A DNA stretch of 64,000 bases from Rhynchospora pubera (lineage: Eukaryota > Streptophyta > Magnoliopsida > Poales > Cyperaceae): the NCBI GenBank assembly GCA_028095005.1, contig CM051462.1:83401846-83465845 (forward strand). Direction: 5' to 3'. Made by a program: the position numbers and the translations under genes. This document shows positions 33,740 to 43,279 of the stretch, one piece after another. The notes under the pieces were generated by a model. It did not search any database. It had not been told where the DNA came from and worked only from the letters and a program-made list of their open reading frames with translations. The first letter of the stretch is position 1. The number at the start of each line of letters is the position of its first letter.

Positions 33740-34454
33740 ATGGATCTTGAATCTAACAACAGGCCAAGTAATGAAATTGAGGACTTGACGGGACAATCAA
33801 GTAAAGGTATATATTTTTTAAACAAATTTATATTATATCAAATGCCATGGTAATGTGCACTTTAAAAAAAGAATCTCATAATCGTCACCATTTTACTTTT
33901 AAAAATTTATAAATTATTAACGATTCACGTCATTACTGTAATAAGTAACCAAACAATTGTTTTTTGCCATGTTTTTTTTTTTCTGTTTGGAAGGTCCTCC
34001 GATGGAAGAAGATGATGCTGACCAAATATATTGCAGTAAAAGAAATTATTTAGCATTTATCCTAGCACATGTCGCATTTATCTCCTTTGTTTTTTCCCCG
34101 ATACTCATATATTTTGACCGACATGAGTCGTTCAATTCCATAGCATGGGATTGTATTCCGATACCTTTAGGAGTGTTATCTTTCTGTTCATCGTGGCTAG
34201 CAATTCGTGCATCCGATCCCATCATGGAGATTGTTCACGCAAAGGGGCTGTCTGTATGGTGTTCGATGCTAGTATCATATTTATTTATACGGTTCTGCAC
34301 CGGTACAATTGCGATCGCTCCTCTTTGGTATTTTTTTCCCTTGACGTTGCTGGTGTTTGCCTCATCGGACCATCTCTTCATGCTAACTTACTGGAGGGAT
34401 TATATAGGAAAAAATGTTATGTTAAAAAACCTAAATGAAGATTCAGAAGTATAG
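33740..34454 (+). CDS. Small multi-pass membrane protein, unknown family
   Basis: Two exons: 33740-33806 and 33994-34454, joined GT-AG in phase 1, give 175 residues. The start MDLESNNRPSNEIEDLTGQ is conserved in both broken paralogues, which favours it over the ATG at 33957 inside the intron. TTTTCAG lies five bases before this ATG, so a 5'-UTR intron or a further upstream exon is possible. The first 40 residues are acidic and soluble. Then come hydrophobic segments near residues 42-62, 72-93, 108-125 and 127-147, so probably four membrane passes, with a charged tail NLNEDSEV. The pieces IYFD, W.CIP..LG and SW are kept in all copies. I recognise no family and assign no function. The surrounding inverted repeats raise the possibility that it is transposon cargo. 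No stop or frameshift is seen, but expression is unproven. Confidence 0.6.
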
Positions 34455-34499
34455 AAATAATTATGCTAGTTAATCAAGTAACACACATGTCGCTTTTGT

Positions 34500-34745
34500 T
34501 TTTGTTCTTTCCGTTCATGTGTTTTTAGGGGGTTGAGGGGGATCAGAGTGATGATATATATGTCAGCCGTTGCTTGTTGGAAAATCAAAATAATCGAAGA
34601 CAAGTTGTAATGGTTTCTCTTTGAAAATTGCATTAATGAAACTGTGCAAATCCACTGGATAATGAAAGAGACGCATGCCTGATGAAATGGTTGTATCTGC
34701 TTCTACGTTGGTTTCACTAAAATGATTGTTAATAGAATTTTTCTC
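34500..34745 (-). repeat. Inverted repeat, right arm beside the intact gene
   Basis: It starts about 45 bp after the gene's stop codon and is the inverse of 32855-33109. The spacing between arms is about 1.4 kb. Homologous sequence follows the broken paralogue at 23820-24030. A C/G homopolymer block (CCCCCCC left, GGGGG right) lies at the inner edge. Confidence 0.85.
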
Positions 34746-35150
34746 AATGCTGGTTTTGATAAATAGTTGAATAAAAAAACTATATTTTTTTCGACAAATG
34801 CTTGTTAATTTGTCTGGGACGAATGTCAGGGTACAGGACTAACATTTATCCTGGACCTGAAATAGCCGAAAGAATTGGAGATGCATAAATACTTCTATTG
34901 TCATGTATCTGAATAAAAATGATTACATAGTAAGATTGAAATAAATAAATATGGATACATATAATGTATAATCGTTTAATATCCGTTATGAATAGGCATA
35001 TTCAATCTTTATCAAGTAATCTTATATCGTCATTCAATCTTTTCTTAAAAAAATAATAATTGTGAACTTTGAATATGGGCTCAGAATATTACAGTTTGCC
35101 CCGAGAACTATGCCTCGGAATGCTGCTCATCCAAGAGTCCAAGGCGATGT

Positions 35151-36232
35151 CATGTTCCCTTGCGATTTGGATCGCTTTCAGAAAAATTTTGTACCTTGGG
35201 CAAATAAGATTGATATGATGCACCAATCAAAATAATTTGTAACAAATGCGTAAAAATTTTATTTTTATATTTAAAATATAATTAAATTGTTGATAGTAGG
35301 AATGTGTCTTTTTCTTTTGTATTGCTTCTATATGGTGACAATTTTGTCCGAAATAGGATCATACAAATTGTAATACTTTGGTTATGATGATTAATATTTT
35401 TTTAGGGCATGATGCTTGAAATTTTAATTATACTCTTTTTTTTTTAAATACGCAAGACATGGAAAGTACTTATATATCATTCATTAAGGCTGGCATTTTG
35501 TATTGAAGAGTAAAATAACATATAAGGTAACATATAACTTGAAAAAGTGAAAGAATGCGCTGACATGCATGGCCCACAATCAGGCTTTCCTTTTCTCTCC
35601 ACTTGTGTTTGTTTTTTTGGGTCGATTTTGCTACTCTCTCCATTTCAATAAACAAGGAATTCTTCGTGGCCTGACCACCTCAGGCAGAGTGGCAAATCAT
35701 CGGAGTTTCAATTCAAGAGCTGGTGCTTCCTTCTCCCATTGCCCCACTGCCATCTTCTTCCGTCTCTGATGTCGTCGGAGGTTGTAAGAGAGGTTAAATG
35801 AAGGCGATTGCTTGTGAGTTGTGACAATTGGTTGGAAAGAGATTTTGACCAAAAGTGGTTTTTTACTTTCAATGAGTGTACTTTGCTTTGTTACATTGGA
35901 TGCACTTGGGTGTTTCCTGCATTGAATTTGATGCACGCATTAATTATGTAATAATTGTCTTACTGGGTTATACGAAAGTAACGAAACGCGTTGATATATG
36001 CAAATTAGATCAACACCAAAAAAATAATGTGGATATATGGTTCGACCTTGGAACTGAAATTGGATGATATAGTTATAATTATACAAGGTTAGGTACCGAT
36101 TGTAAATGACCAATACTTGTGAAAAGTAAATAATTAATAAAATCAACAACTTTTGCTATGTTCTCCACTGGGCCTCCACTTCCGTAGGTTCATTTAAACT
36201 TTAGGATTTCAGGCTTTCAGCAGTTCAGCTTA
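35151..36232. other. Spacer, nothing recognised
   Basis: A C+T-rich patch at 35570-35770 is open in a plus frame, and small minus-strand ORFs overlap it. None looks like a known protein. Confidence 0.45.
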
Positions 36233-36439
36233 CTCTGGCTGCCGAAAAATTATAAGTAACGTTACTGTTTACTCGAATTTCGATAATAATAGTTAAAAAT
36301 TCGAAATTTTAAAAATAACGTCGCTGGATCGTCATCCGAATTGACGAAATCGCAAAATTTTTGGATCGTCATCCGGAATGACGATCCAAACTTGGATCGT
36401 CATTCCAATTGACGATCAATTGGAAAGTGTCCCATTTGT

Positions 36440-36569
36440 TGAAGGGATAAATTTATTGGGAAGTGTGTAACTTTTGTGAAGAGTTTGGATGGTTAGAAAT
36501 AAATTTATTGTTAAAAAGTGGTTATTCCTTATTCCTTATTCGGGAAGAAGCCATTCAAACGGAGCCATA
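36440..36569. mobile_element. Tourist-like MITE, copy 4, in a MULE arm
   Basis: It lies inside the left arm of the MULE: arm sequence GTCCCATTTGTTGAA precedes it and TTCTTAAATTATTTGGCACT follows, as in the uninterrupted right arm. The left terminus is missing; the right terminus reads TTCAAACGGAGCC. About a dozen bases of arm were lost. Confidence 0.75.
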
Positions 36570-36710
36570 TTGATTCTTAAATTATTTGGCACTGTGTTTT
36601 TTATGGTATCTTTTATTCATCTCTCCTAGAAACGTTCTCCCTTCCAATTAATATTATATTTTGGTTAAAGTTTATGCAGCAAAAGCGACGGGGCAAAACG
36701 TTCTCCCTCT

Positions 36711-36877
36711 GGGGTCGTTTGGATTGCTTAGGAATTTAGGAAATTTGGGGAAGTTGCAATTCCTAGAATAAATTTATTGGAAAGTGTGTAAATTTGTGAA
36801 GAGTTTGGATTGTTTATAATAAATTTATGGTAGGAATATGAAATTCTCCAAATTTCTTGGGGAATCCAAATAGCCCC
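36711..36877. mobile_element. Tourist-like MITE, copy 5
   Basis: It runs from GGGGTCGTTTGGATTGCTTA to ATCCAAATAGCCCC with the full family core. It is nested in the same MULE, just inside the left arm. Confidence 0.85.
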
Positions 36878-38061
36878 AGAATGAATTCCAAAGGCGCCGG
36901 CCATTTATGTACGTTCCATTCTTTTTCCATCAGTAAAATAAAATATTAGATAAATTATGTATGCACCGACGTATGCAAGGAAACACTCAGAAATTCCATT
37001 AGCTTTATGAGACGTATTAAACGTATTGATGTAGGATGGCTGGGATGGAGAAATTTATGAAATTCTTATGCTCCTAAATAATCCGAATACTTAATCAGAA
37101 GCATTAAAATTTTAGTGATATTTGTCCATTTATATCTCATTGAAATTTTATATAGGGAAATATTATGCCCTGAATGAAGATTAGTTTACTAGCTTTAGAC
37201 GTACGTACATCATATTTAAAAAAAAAAAAATCAGTACTATCTTAGTTATTTAGTCTCATTGTCTTCTTTCCGAAAGTGGTATTAAAAAGACGTTGACAAT
37301 TTTAAAATTAACTAGATAAAGTAAACACTAGAGAATCTTGAAATTGAATTATATTTGTACCTAATCTAAAGTAATCGATTAGCATCGCAAACAACATGTC
37401 TTAAAAAATCTCCAATCTCGAAACATTGTGTTTTATTTTATTTTGGTTAAAATTTAAATACTTCAGGGTTAATTAAAAAAGTAACAAAATGTTCCAGAAA
37501 CAATAAATTTTTGTTTCACTATTTTATAACTTTTTTAAGCGAATGCTTATGTTTCATCAATAAAATAAGTTTTGCTGCATAAACTTTAACCAAAATATAA
37601 TATTAATTCGAAGGGAGAACGTTTCTAGGAGAGATGAATAAAAGATACCATAAAAAATACAGTGCCAAATAATTTAAAAATTAATATGACACTTAAATTC
37701 AACAAATGGGACACTTTCCAATTGATCGTCAATTGGAATGACGATCTAACCTTGGATCGTCATCCCAAATAACGATCCAAGGATTTTATGATTTCGTCAA
37801 TCCGGATGACGATCCAACGATGTTATTTTTAAATTTTTGAATTTTTAACTGTTATTATTGAAATTCGAGTGAACAGTAATGCTAGTTATAATTTTTTCGG
37901 CTCTGGCTGGGACATTTTTGGGCCTCCATTTTCTTGGGCCATATGGCCGAGACATTTTTTTTCAATTTAACTTTGAAGCTCTTTTAATTATGGGCTTCGA
38001 TTTCATTTTGAAATATTTGACAGAAATTATAAGTGCCATCGGCAAATATACCATCCCAGCC

Positions 38062-38278
38062 ATCACTAAATACAAAGTGAACATATACAGCAAATAAAGT
38101 GAACATATAGACAATCTAACTGAACACTTACAAACAAATAAGTATTGTCATCACTTATTAAGAAGTTTACATGCATATTCAACTTATTTTCATTGAACTT
38201 ATTTGTTTGTATGTGTTCACTTAGATTGTCTATATGTTCACTTTGTTTGCTGTATATGTTCACTTTATATTTAGCGAC
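38062..38278. mobile_element. Foldback MITE with GTGAACATATA words, copy 2
   Basis: The left arm starts ATCACTAAATACAAAGTGAA and the inverted right arm CGTCGCTAAATATAAAGTGAA. They pair over about 90 bp, with the words GTGAACATATA, ATAGACAATCTAA and TACAAACAAATAAG. The ORFs on both strands are consequences of the palindrome. Confidence 0.85.
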
Positions 38279-39084
38279 GACAGAGATGACAAAACTGCAG
38301 ATGGCAGTAATCAATTTTCAATATTTAATACAAATGCTAGTATGCTATTGATATCTAGACGAAATTCATTACTGCCATCCTAACATCTTACCATCCTGCC
38401 ATCCTATCGGGCTCGCATAGGACAAGGCCCATTAACCTTTCCATAATCACGTGAGATGCACGTGATATCCTCACGATATTTTTATTTCGTCTCTCTTCTT
38501 CCCTCATTTGCCGATAAATCCCTCTCTCTCCTGTGAATAAATTTTGTTTTCTCTCTATCCTTCTCAGATCCGAAGAAATTGACCTTCTCATTATGGTCGT
38601 CTGTGTTATTTGATCGTTCTCTTTTGTTTTGCTCTTTGATCGATCTCCATCAGTATTTCTATTGCCATCAGGATCGCTAATTATTTCATCATCACCATTG
38701 ATTTGCTTTAGATTCAAGGTATTTGTCTTAAATGTTATCGATTTCCTTTAAAAGTTCTTATATGTTCTCAATTTTATTTGAATTGTTGAGATATGAATTT
38801 TAACATTATTCCAAATCGGATATAGGTTTTTACATTTTGTTCGAAATCGATTGTACTAATTTTGTTAAATTAGAATTGTTGAGATATCAATTTACTTTTT
38901 TTCATTTGTTAAATTAGAATTTTTGTTCTATAATTTCCTGATTTTGGAACGGATTTTGATTTAATTTTGTCAATATGTGCAATGTGCAAAACAGTGTCTC
39001 CTTTATGTATTAATCGATTTACTCTCTTATCCTGAGAAATTAGAATTTTTATTGTTGTATTGAATTTTTGTACTCCTTTAAGTG

Positions 39085-39600
39085 TTTTGTTTGATATTTT
39101 AATATAGTCTTAAATGAGTACAAAACATAGGATAAGTGAGTAAATAATATCTAACAAGGGAGTACATATCAACAACCTGACAGGTGTGTTTGGTATTTTA
39201 GCATAGGCTTAAAGGAGTACAAAAAATAGGATAAAGGGAGTAAATAATATTTAACAAGGGAGTACATGTCAAGAAACTTTGTTGTTTGTTTGTTGTTCTA
39301 ATATAGGCTTAAAAGAGTACAAAATATAGATAAGGGAGTAAATAATATTTAACAAGGGAGTACATATCAAGAACCTGACAGGTGTGTTTGGTATTTTGGC
39401 ATAATCTTAAAGGAGTACAAAACATAGGATAACAGAGGAAATAATATCTAATAAGGGAGTACATATAAAGAACCTGGCAGGTGTTTTTGGTATTTTAGCA
39501 TAGGCTTAAAGGAGTACAAAACATATGATAAGGAAGTAAATAATTTCTAACAATGGAGTACATATCAAGAACCTGGCAGGTGTGTTTGTTCTAACATTGG
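39085..39600 (+). repeat. Tandem array of about 100-bp units, array 1
   Basis: About five units read roughly TAGGCTTAAAGGAGTACAAA, ATAGGATAAGGGAGTAAATA, ATATCTAACAAGGGAGTACA, TATCAAGAACCTG and GGTGTGTTTGGTATTTTAGC. One unit swaps the last part for AAACTTTGTTGTTTGTTTGT. The same variant unit also appears in array 2, so the arrays were duplicated as a block. Confidence 0.9.
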
Positions 39601-39619
39601 ACAATTCTATGTTTTGCAG

Positions 39620-39703
39620 ATTAATGTCAGTGATGATAAACATGTTGTTGCTTACCGGCTACTACTAGATCCTACCAATGAGGTGAAGTCGAAATTTAGA
39701 TCT
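39620..39703 (+). pseudogene. Exon-like piece A, 28 codons
   Basis: ATGTTTTGCAG (acceptor) precedes INVSDDKHVVAYRLLLDPTN and a short rest, ending TCT|GTAAGTGAG, a near-perfect donor. The frame is open throughout. The duplicate at 41739 keeps most residues. No protein family recognised. In phase 0 it does not join in frame to the open piece at 40238, so other exons or decay must be assumed. Confidence 0.45.
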
Positions 39704-40237
39704 GTAAGTGAGTGTGTTCTCTTTGATTTTGAGGAACAAAACTGAACTTATGGTTGACTAAGAAGATTACAAGACTTGGTCGTTGAGTATAACTTTGTTG
39801 GTGCTGTTTGTTTTTTGTTGAGTGAATTTCGTTTGGTGAATAACTCTTATTTGAACATGGTTGGATGAAAAGTTTATACTCCCTTTTATGATCAGGAGTT
39901 TTGTATCTCTGATATTAGCATATGCTATCAGTCCATTTATTTTAGAATAATGGAGTATATAAATAGTAAAATGGGATGAATTACTGAGCTCATATATGTT
40001 GAATTACATTTGGCAATGTGAGTCCAATTGTTGTCATTAAGGGGAGTATATATCTATCATCAGGGGAGTATATATGTTTATTGTAATACTTTATGTATTT
40101 ATCTACTAGTTAAGACAATTCTAATACTTTATGCTGCAAGTGGAGTATATATTTATGATAAGAGGAGTATATATTTATTCTGCCAGTGGAGTATTTAAAT
40201 CATGCATTTATCTATTTTTGTATGATCTGTTTTCTAG

Positions 40238-40407
40238 AGCGTAGTTGTGTGAAGACGTACAAGGTGAGGAGTGGTGGAATCCCTCGTTTTTACAATTGGG
40301 ACCTCAAGAGAAGACTCTCAGAACAAGCAGCTGAAACACTTTTTGAAAAAATCCATGAGTCCCTTTTGACAGTGACAAATTTGTCATATTCAAGATATTT
40401 GTCTTAA
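40238..40407 (+). pseudogene. Exon-like piece B ending in a stop
   Basis: It follows GTTTTCTAG and is open through RSCVKTYKVRSGGIPRFYNW, then a charged helix (DLKRRLSEQAAETLFEKIHE) to TAA at 40405. It looks more like coding DNA than its A+T-rich surroundings. I do not recognise it. It could be the last exon of the unit to which piece A belongs. Confidence 0.4.
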
Positions 40408-41104
40408 TTGATGTCAATTTTGTTTAATTATTATTATATGTTCCAAATTTTGCTTTAACAAATGAGATGCGCAATTTAACATTATTCAAATTCAGAACTA
40501 GATTTTACATTCGTTTGAATTCAATTATACTTATTACATTAATGCAAACCTAAATTGCACAATTCATCATATCACATTTGTACTGAATTGAGTTTGAGTT
40601 GAGGTTGAATCAGTGATTGAACATATAAGAATTATTAAATTAGTGATTTGTATTGAGCTATAGTCTAGTGGTTGAAGGGAGTAAATATATTGTGTCAGAG
40701 GAGTAAATATATTGTTTCTTTTATGGATATATTGTGCAAGAGAGTAAAAATATTGTACAAGGGAGTAAATATATTGTGTCAGGGAGTAATTAATTATATC
40801 TATGGGTTTATCTATCTAAGATAGTTGTCTATATAAATAACACCAATTGCTTTGATGTCATTTACTGAGAAGTAAATAAATAATTCTGAGGAAGTAAATA
40901 AATAAGCTAAAGGGAGTATTAATAAAAACCGATTTCTTTATTTATCTTACAGGTGTATTGCATTCTTTAGTTGATATGGGGATTATCATGTTAATTTCCA
41001 TCCTTTATTTATATATAAGAGAGTATTTATTTACATATAAGAGAGTATTTAATTGTCTATTCTGATTATCAGGTTAATTTTGAATTTTTCTAGTCATTTA
41101 AAGT

Positions 41105-41735
41105 GTTATGTTTACTATTTTAGTATAGGCTTAAAGGAGTACAAAATATAGGATAAGGGAGTAAATAATCTTTAACAAGGGAGTACATATCAAGAACCTG
41201 ACATGTGTGTTTGGTATTTTAGCATAGGTTTAAAGGAGTACAAAACATAGGATAAGGGAGTAAATAATATCTAACAAGGGAGAACATATCAAGAAGCTTT
41301 GTTGTTTGTTTGTTGTTCTATATAAGCTTAAAGGAGTACAAAATATAGGATAAGAGAGTAAATAATATCTAACAAGGGAGTACATATCAAGAACATGGCA
41401 TGTATGTTTGGTATTTTAGCATAATCTTAAATGAATACAAAATATAGGATAAGAGAGTAAATAATATCTAACAAGGGAGTACATATCAAGAACCTGACAT
41501 GTGTGTTTGGTATTTTAGCATAATATTAAAAGAGTACAAAATATGACATAAGCGAGTAAATAATATCTAACAAGGGAGTACATATCAAGAACCTGGCAGG
41601 TGTGTTTGGTATTTTAGCATAGGTTTAAAGGAGTACAAAACATATGATAAGAAAGTAAATAATATATAACAACGGAGTACATATAAAGAACCTGACAGTT
41701 GTGTTTGTTCTAACATTGGACAATTATATGTTTTG
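41105..41735 (+). repeat. Tandem array of about 100-bp units, array 2
   Basis: About six units of the same 100-bp repeat as 39085-39600, including the TTTGTTGTTTGTTTG variant in the same relative order. It leads into the same exon-like piece, so a block of about 0.8 kb was copied about 2.1 kb downstream. Confidence 0.9.
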
Positions 41736-41738
41736 CAG

Positions 41739-41822
41739 ATTAATGTCAGTGATGATAAACGTGTTGTTGCTTACCGGCTACTACTAGATCTTATCAATGT
41801 GGTGAAGCTGAAATTTAGATGT
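41739..41822 (+). pseudogene. Duplicate of exon-like piece A
   Basis: Same acceptor and 28 open codons with about five amino-acid differences from 39620-39703. The donor has changed from CT|GTAAGT to GT|GCCAGT, so splicing may be lost. The frame can instead run on through SECVLFDLEEESWTWWLTE to a stop near 41904. Whether that is read-through or chance is not known. Confidence 0.45.
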
Positions 41823-41997
41823 GCCAGTGAGTGTGTTCTCTTTGATCTTGAGGAAGAAAGCTGGACTTGGTGGTTGACTGAGAATATTACAAAACTTGGT
41901 CGTTGAGTATAACTTATTTGGTGATGTTTATTTTTTGTTGAGTGAATTTCGTTTGGGGAATAACTCTTATTTGAACATGGTTGGATGAAAAGTTTAT

Positions 41998-42401
41998 GAG
42001 AAATGCTAGAGTCCAATATATAGGACGGATGGGTCCGTCCTATATGATCGTTTTTACATTTTGAAATTTTAAATAACCGATCCGAACCGTTCAATATATT
42101 CTCCATACTGAAAACTTACAAGAAACCAATTTTTATATTTTTTTCAAATTTTTTTACTATTTTTTTGGTATTTTGAAAATTCATGATACAAACATTATGA
42201 ATCGTCCAATAACAGCGATTTTCTAAAATACCAAAAAAATAGTAAAAAATTTCGAAAAAATGTAAAAATAGGTTTCTTATAAGTTTTCAATATGTAGAGC
42301 ACATTGAACAGTTTGGATCGGTCATTTGAAATTTAAAAATATGAAATCGATCGTATTGGACGGAGCCCATCCGTCCTATATATTGGACTCTAGCATTTCT
42401 C
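41998..42401. mobile_element. Foldback MULE-type MITE, TSD AAAGTTTAT
   Basis: The ends GAGAAATGCTAGAGTCCAAT match the inverted right end over about 40 bp. A perfect 9-bp duplication AAAGTTTAT lies at 41989-41997 and 42402-42410. The paralogous block has the empty site near 39875-39890 (GATGAAAAGTTTATACTCCC). The element is 404 bp and nearly all of it can fold back. The internal part resembles the 30756 element while the ends do not. Confidence 0.94.
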
Positions 42402-43279
42402 AAAGTTTATACTCTCTTTTTAAGAATTATATACTCTGTTATTGTATTGAATTCTTATTTGCACAATTTGTCTGCTTATTAAATGCTAATTTGGTATTCA
42501 ATATGTAGAAGTATATACTTCCTTACCGAGAAGTATTTACTTCCTTAATATTTCAATTTTTATTTGATTATTCTTATTTTCAAATTGAAATATGGAATGC
42601 TTATTTGAACGTTTTGACAAAAAATTATATAATCCTGTATGGAAAAATATGTACTCCTCTCAGAAGAAGTATATACTTAATATTTTCAATTCTTATTTGC
42701 ACATTTTTTGTCTGCTTTTAAATGCTAATTCTGTATTCTATATGTAGTTGTATATACTCCCATACGTAGAATTATTTATTCTCTTAATATTTCAATTTTT
42801 ATAGGATTATTCTTATTTTCAAATTCATATATTGAATGCTTATTTGAACGTTATTATAAAAAATTATATACTCCTCTATGGAAAAGTATGTACTCTTTTC
42901 AGAAGAAGTATATAGTTCCTTAATATTTTCAAATTTGATTTTGCACATTTTTTGTCTGTTTTTTAAATGCTAATTTTGCATTCTATATGTAGAAGTATAT
43001 ATTCCCTTATGGAGAATTATTTACTTCCTTCTATTTCCAACTGTTAGCCCCAAATGGCAGAATTTGATATATTAATAATATATTAAATTTTTTTATTTTA
43101 TTAAAAAACACATTTGTATACTCCTTTACACTAATTTAAGTACTCCCATTTTCTGAATGACGTCAGCGTTGCTGAATCGCACTGAAATTTACCGTTCCTC
43201 TATTTTAGGCCAGCGTGCCTGTATTTGGGCCAAGTTGGCATGGGATGTCCTGGATGCCATTTTTCTGAAATGTCCCATG

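Larger units (their letters stand above)
33153..35150 (+). repeat. Segmental duplication, copy 2
   Basis: It is the shorter partner of 22420-26390. It holds the intact gene, its introns and flanks, and the unoccupied sites for both the 1.5-kb insertion and the hAT element found in the other copy. Comparing the two gives the order of events: duplication first, then those insertions in copy 1. Confidence 0.88.
36242..37900. mobile_element. Non-autonomous MULE, TSD CTCTGGCTG
   Basis: Element ends CCGAAAAATTATAAGTAACG and, inverted, CCGAAAAAATTATAACTAGC are flanked by a perfect 9-bp duplication CTCTGGCTG (36233-36241 and 37901-37909). The inverted arms are about 310-325 bp once an inserted MITE is set aside, reaching GGTTAAAGTTTATGCAGCAAA. 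The outer arm repeats GGATCGTCATCC/GACGATCC words about four times on each side, a candidate transposase-binding array. The interior of about 0.9 kb is non-coding. Nine-bp duplications and long arms place it in the Mutator superfamily. Confidence 0.92.
38380..43160. other. Composite region rich in GGAGTA motifs
   Basis: From about 38700 to 41750 the plus strand is filled with GGAGTAAATAATAT, GGAGTACATATC and GGAGTATATATTTAT words. From about 42400 to 43150 the inverse form (TATACTCC, TACTTCC) dominates. The start (38440-38720) looks like a promoter/leader with a C+T-rich tract and a possible donor CAAG|GTATTT. Exon-like pieces lie at 39620, 40238 and 41739. It may be one degraded transposon or gene-bearing element, but I found no termini. 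Confidence 0.45.

Noticed and set aside
33957..33995. ATG at 33957 as the start of the membrane protein
   Set aside because: This ATG is in the T-rich end of the intron. Exon 1 at 33740 is conserved in all three paralogues, and the splice junction keeps the frame.
39085..41735. CRISPR-like array from regularly spaced 100-bp units
   Set aside because: Units are continuous tandem copies without unique spacers, in plant nuclear DNA.
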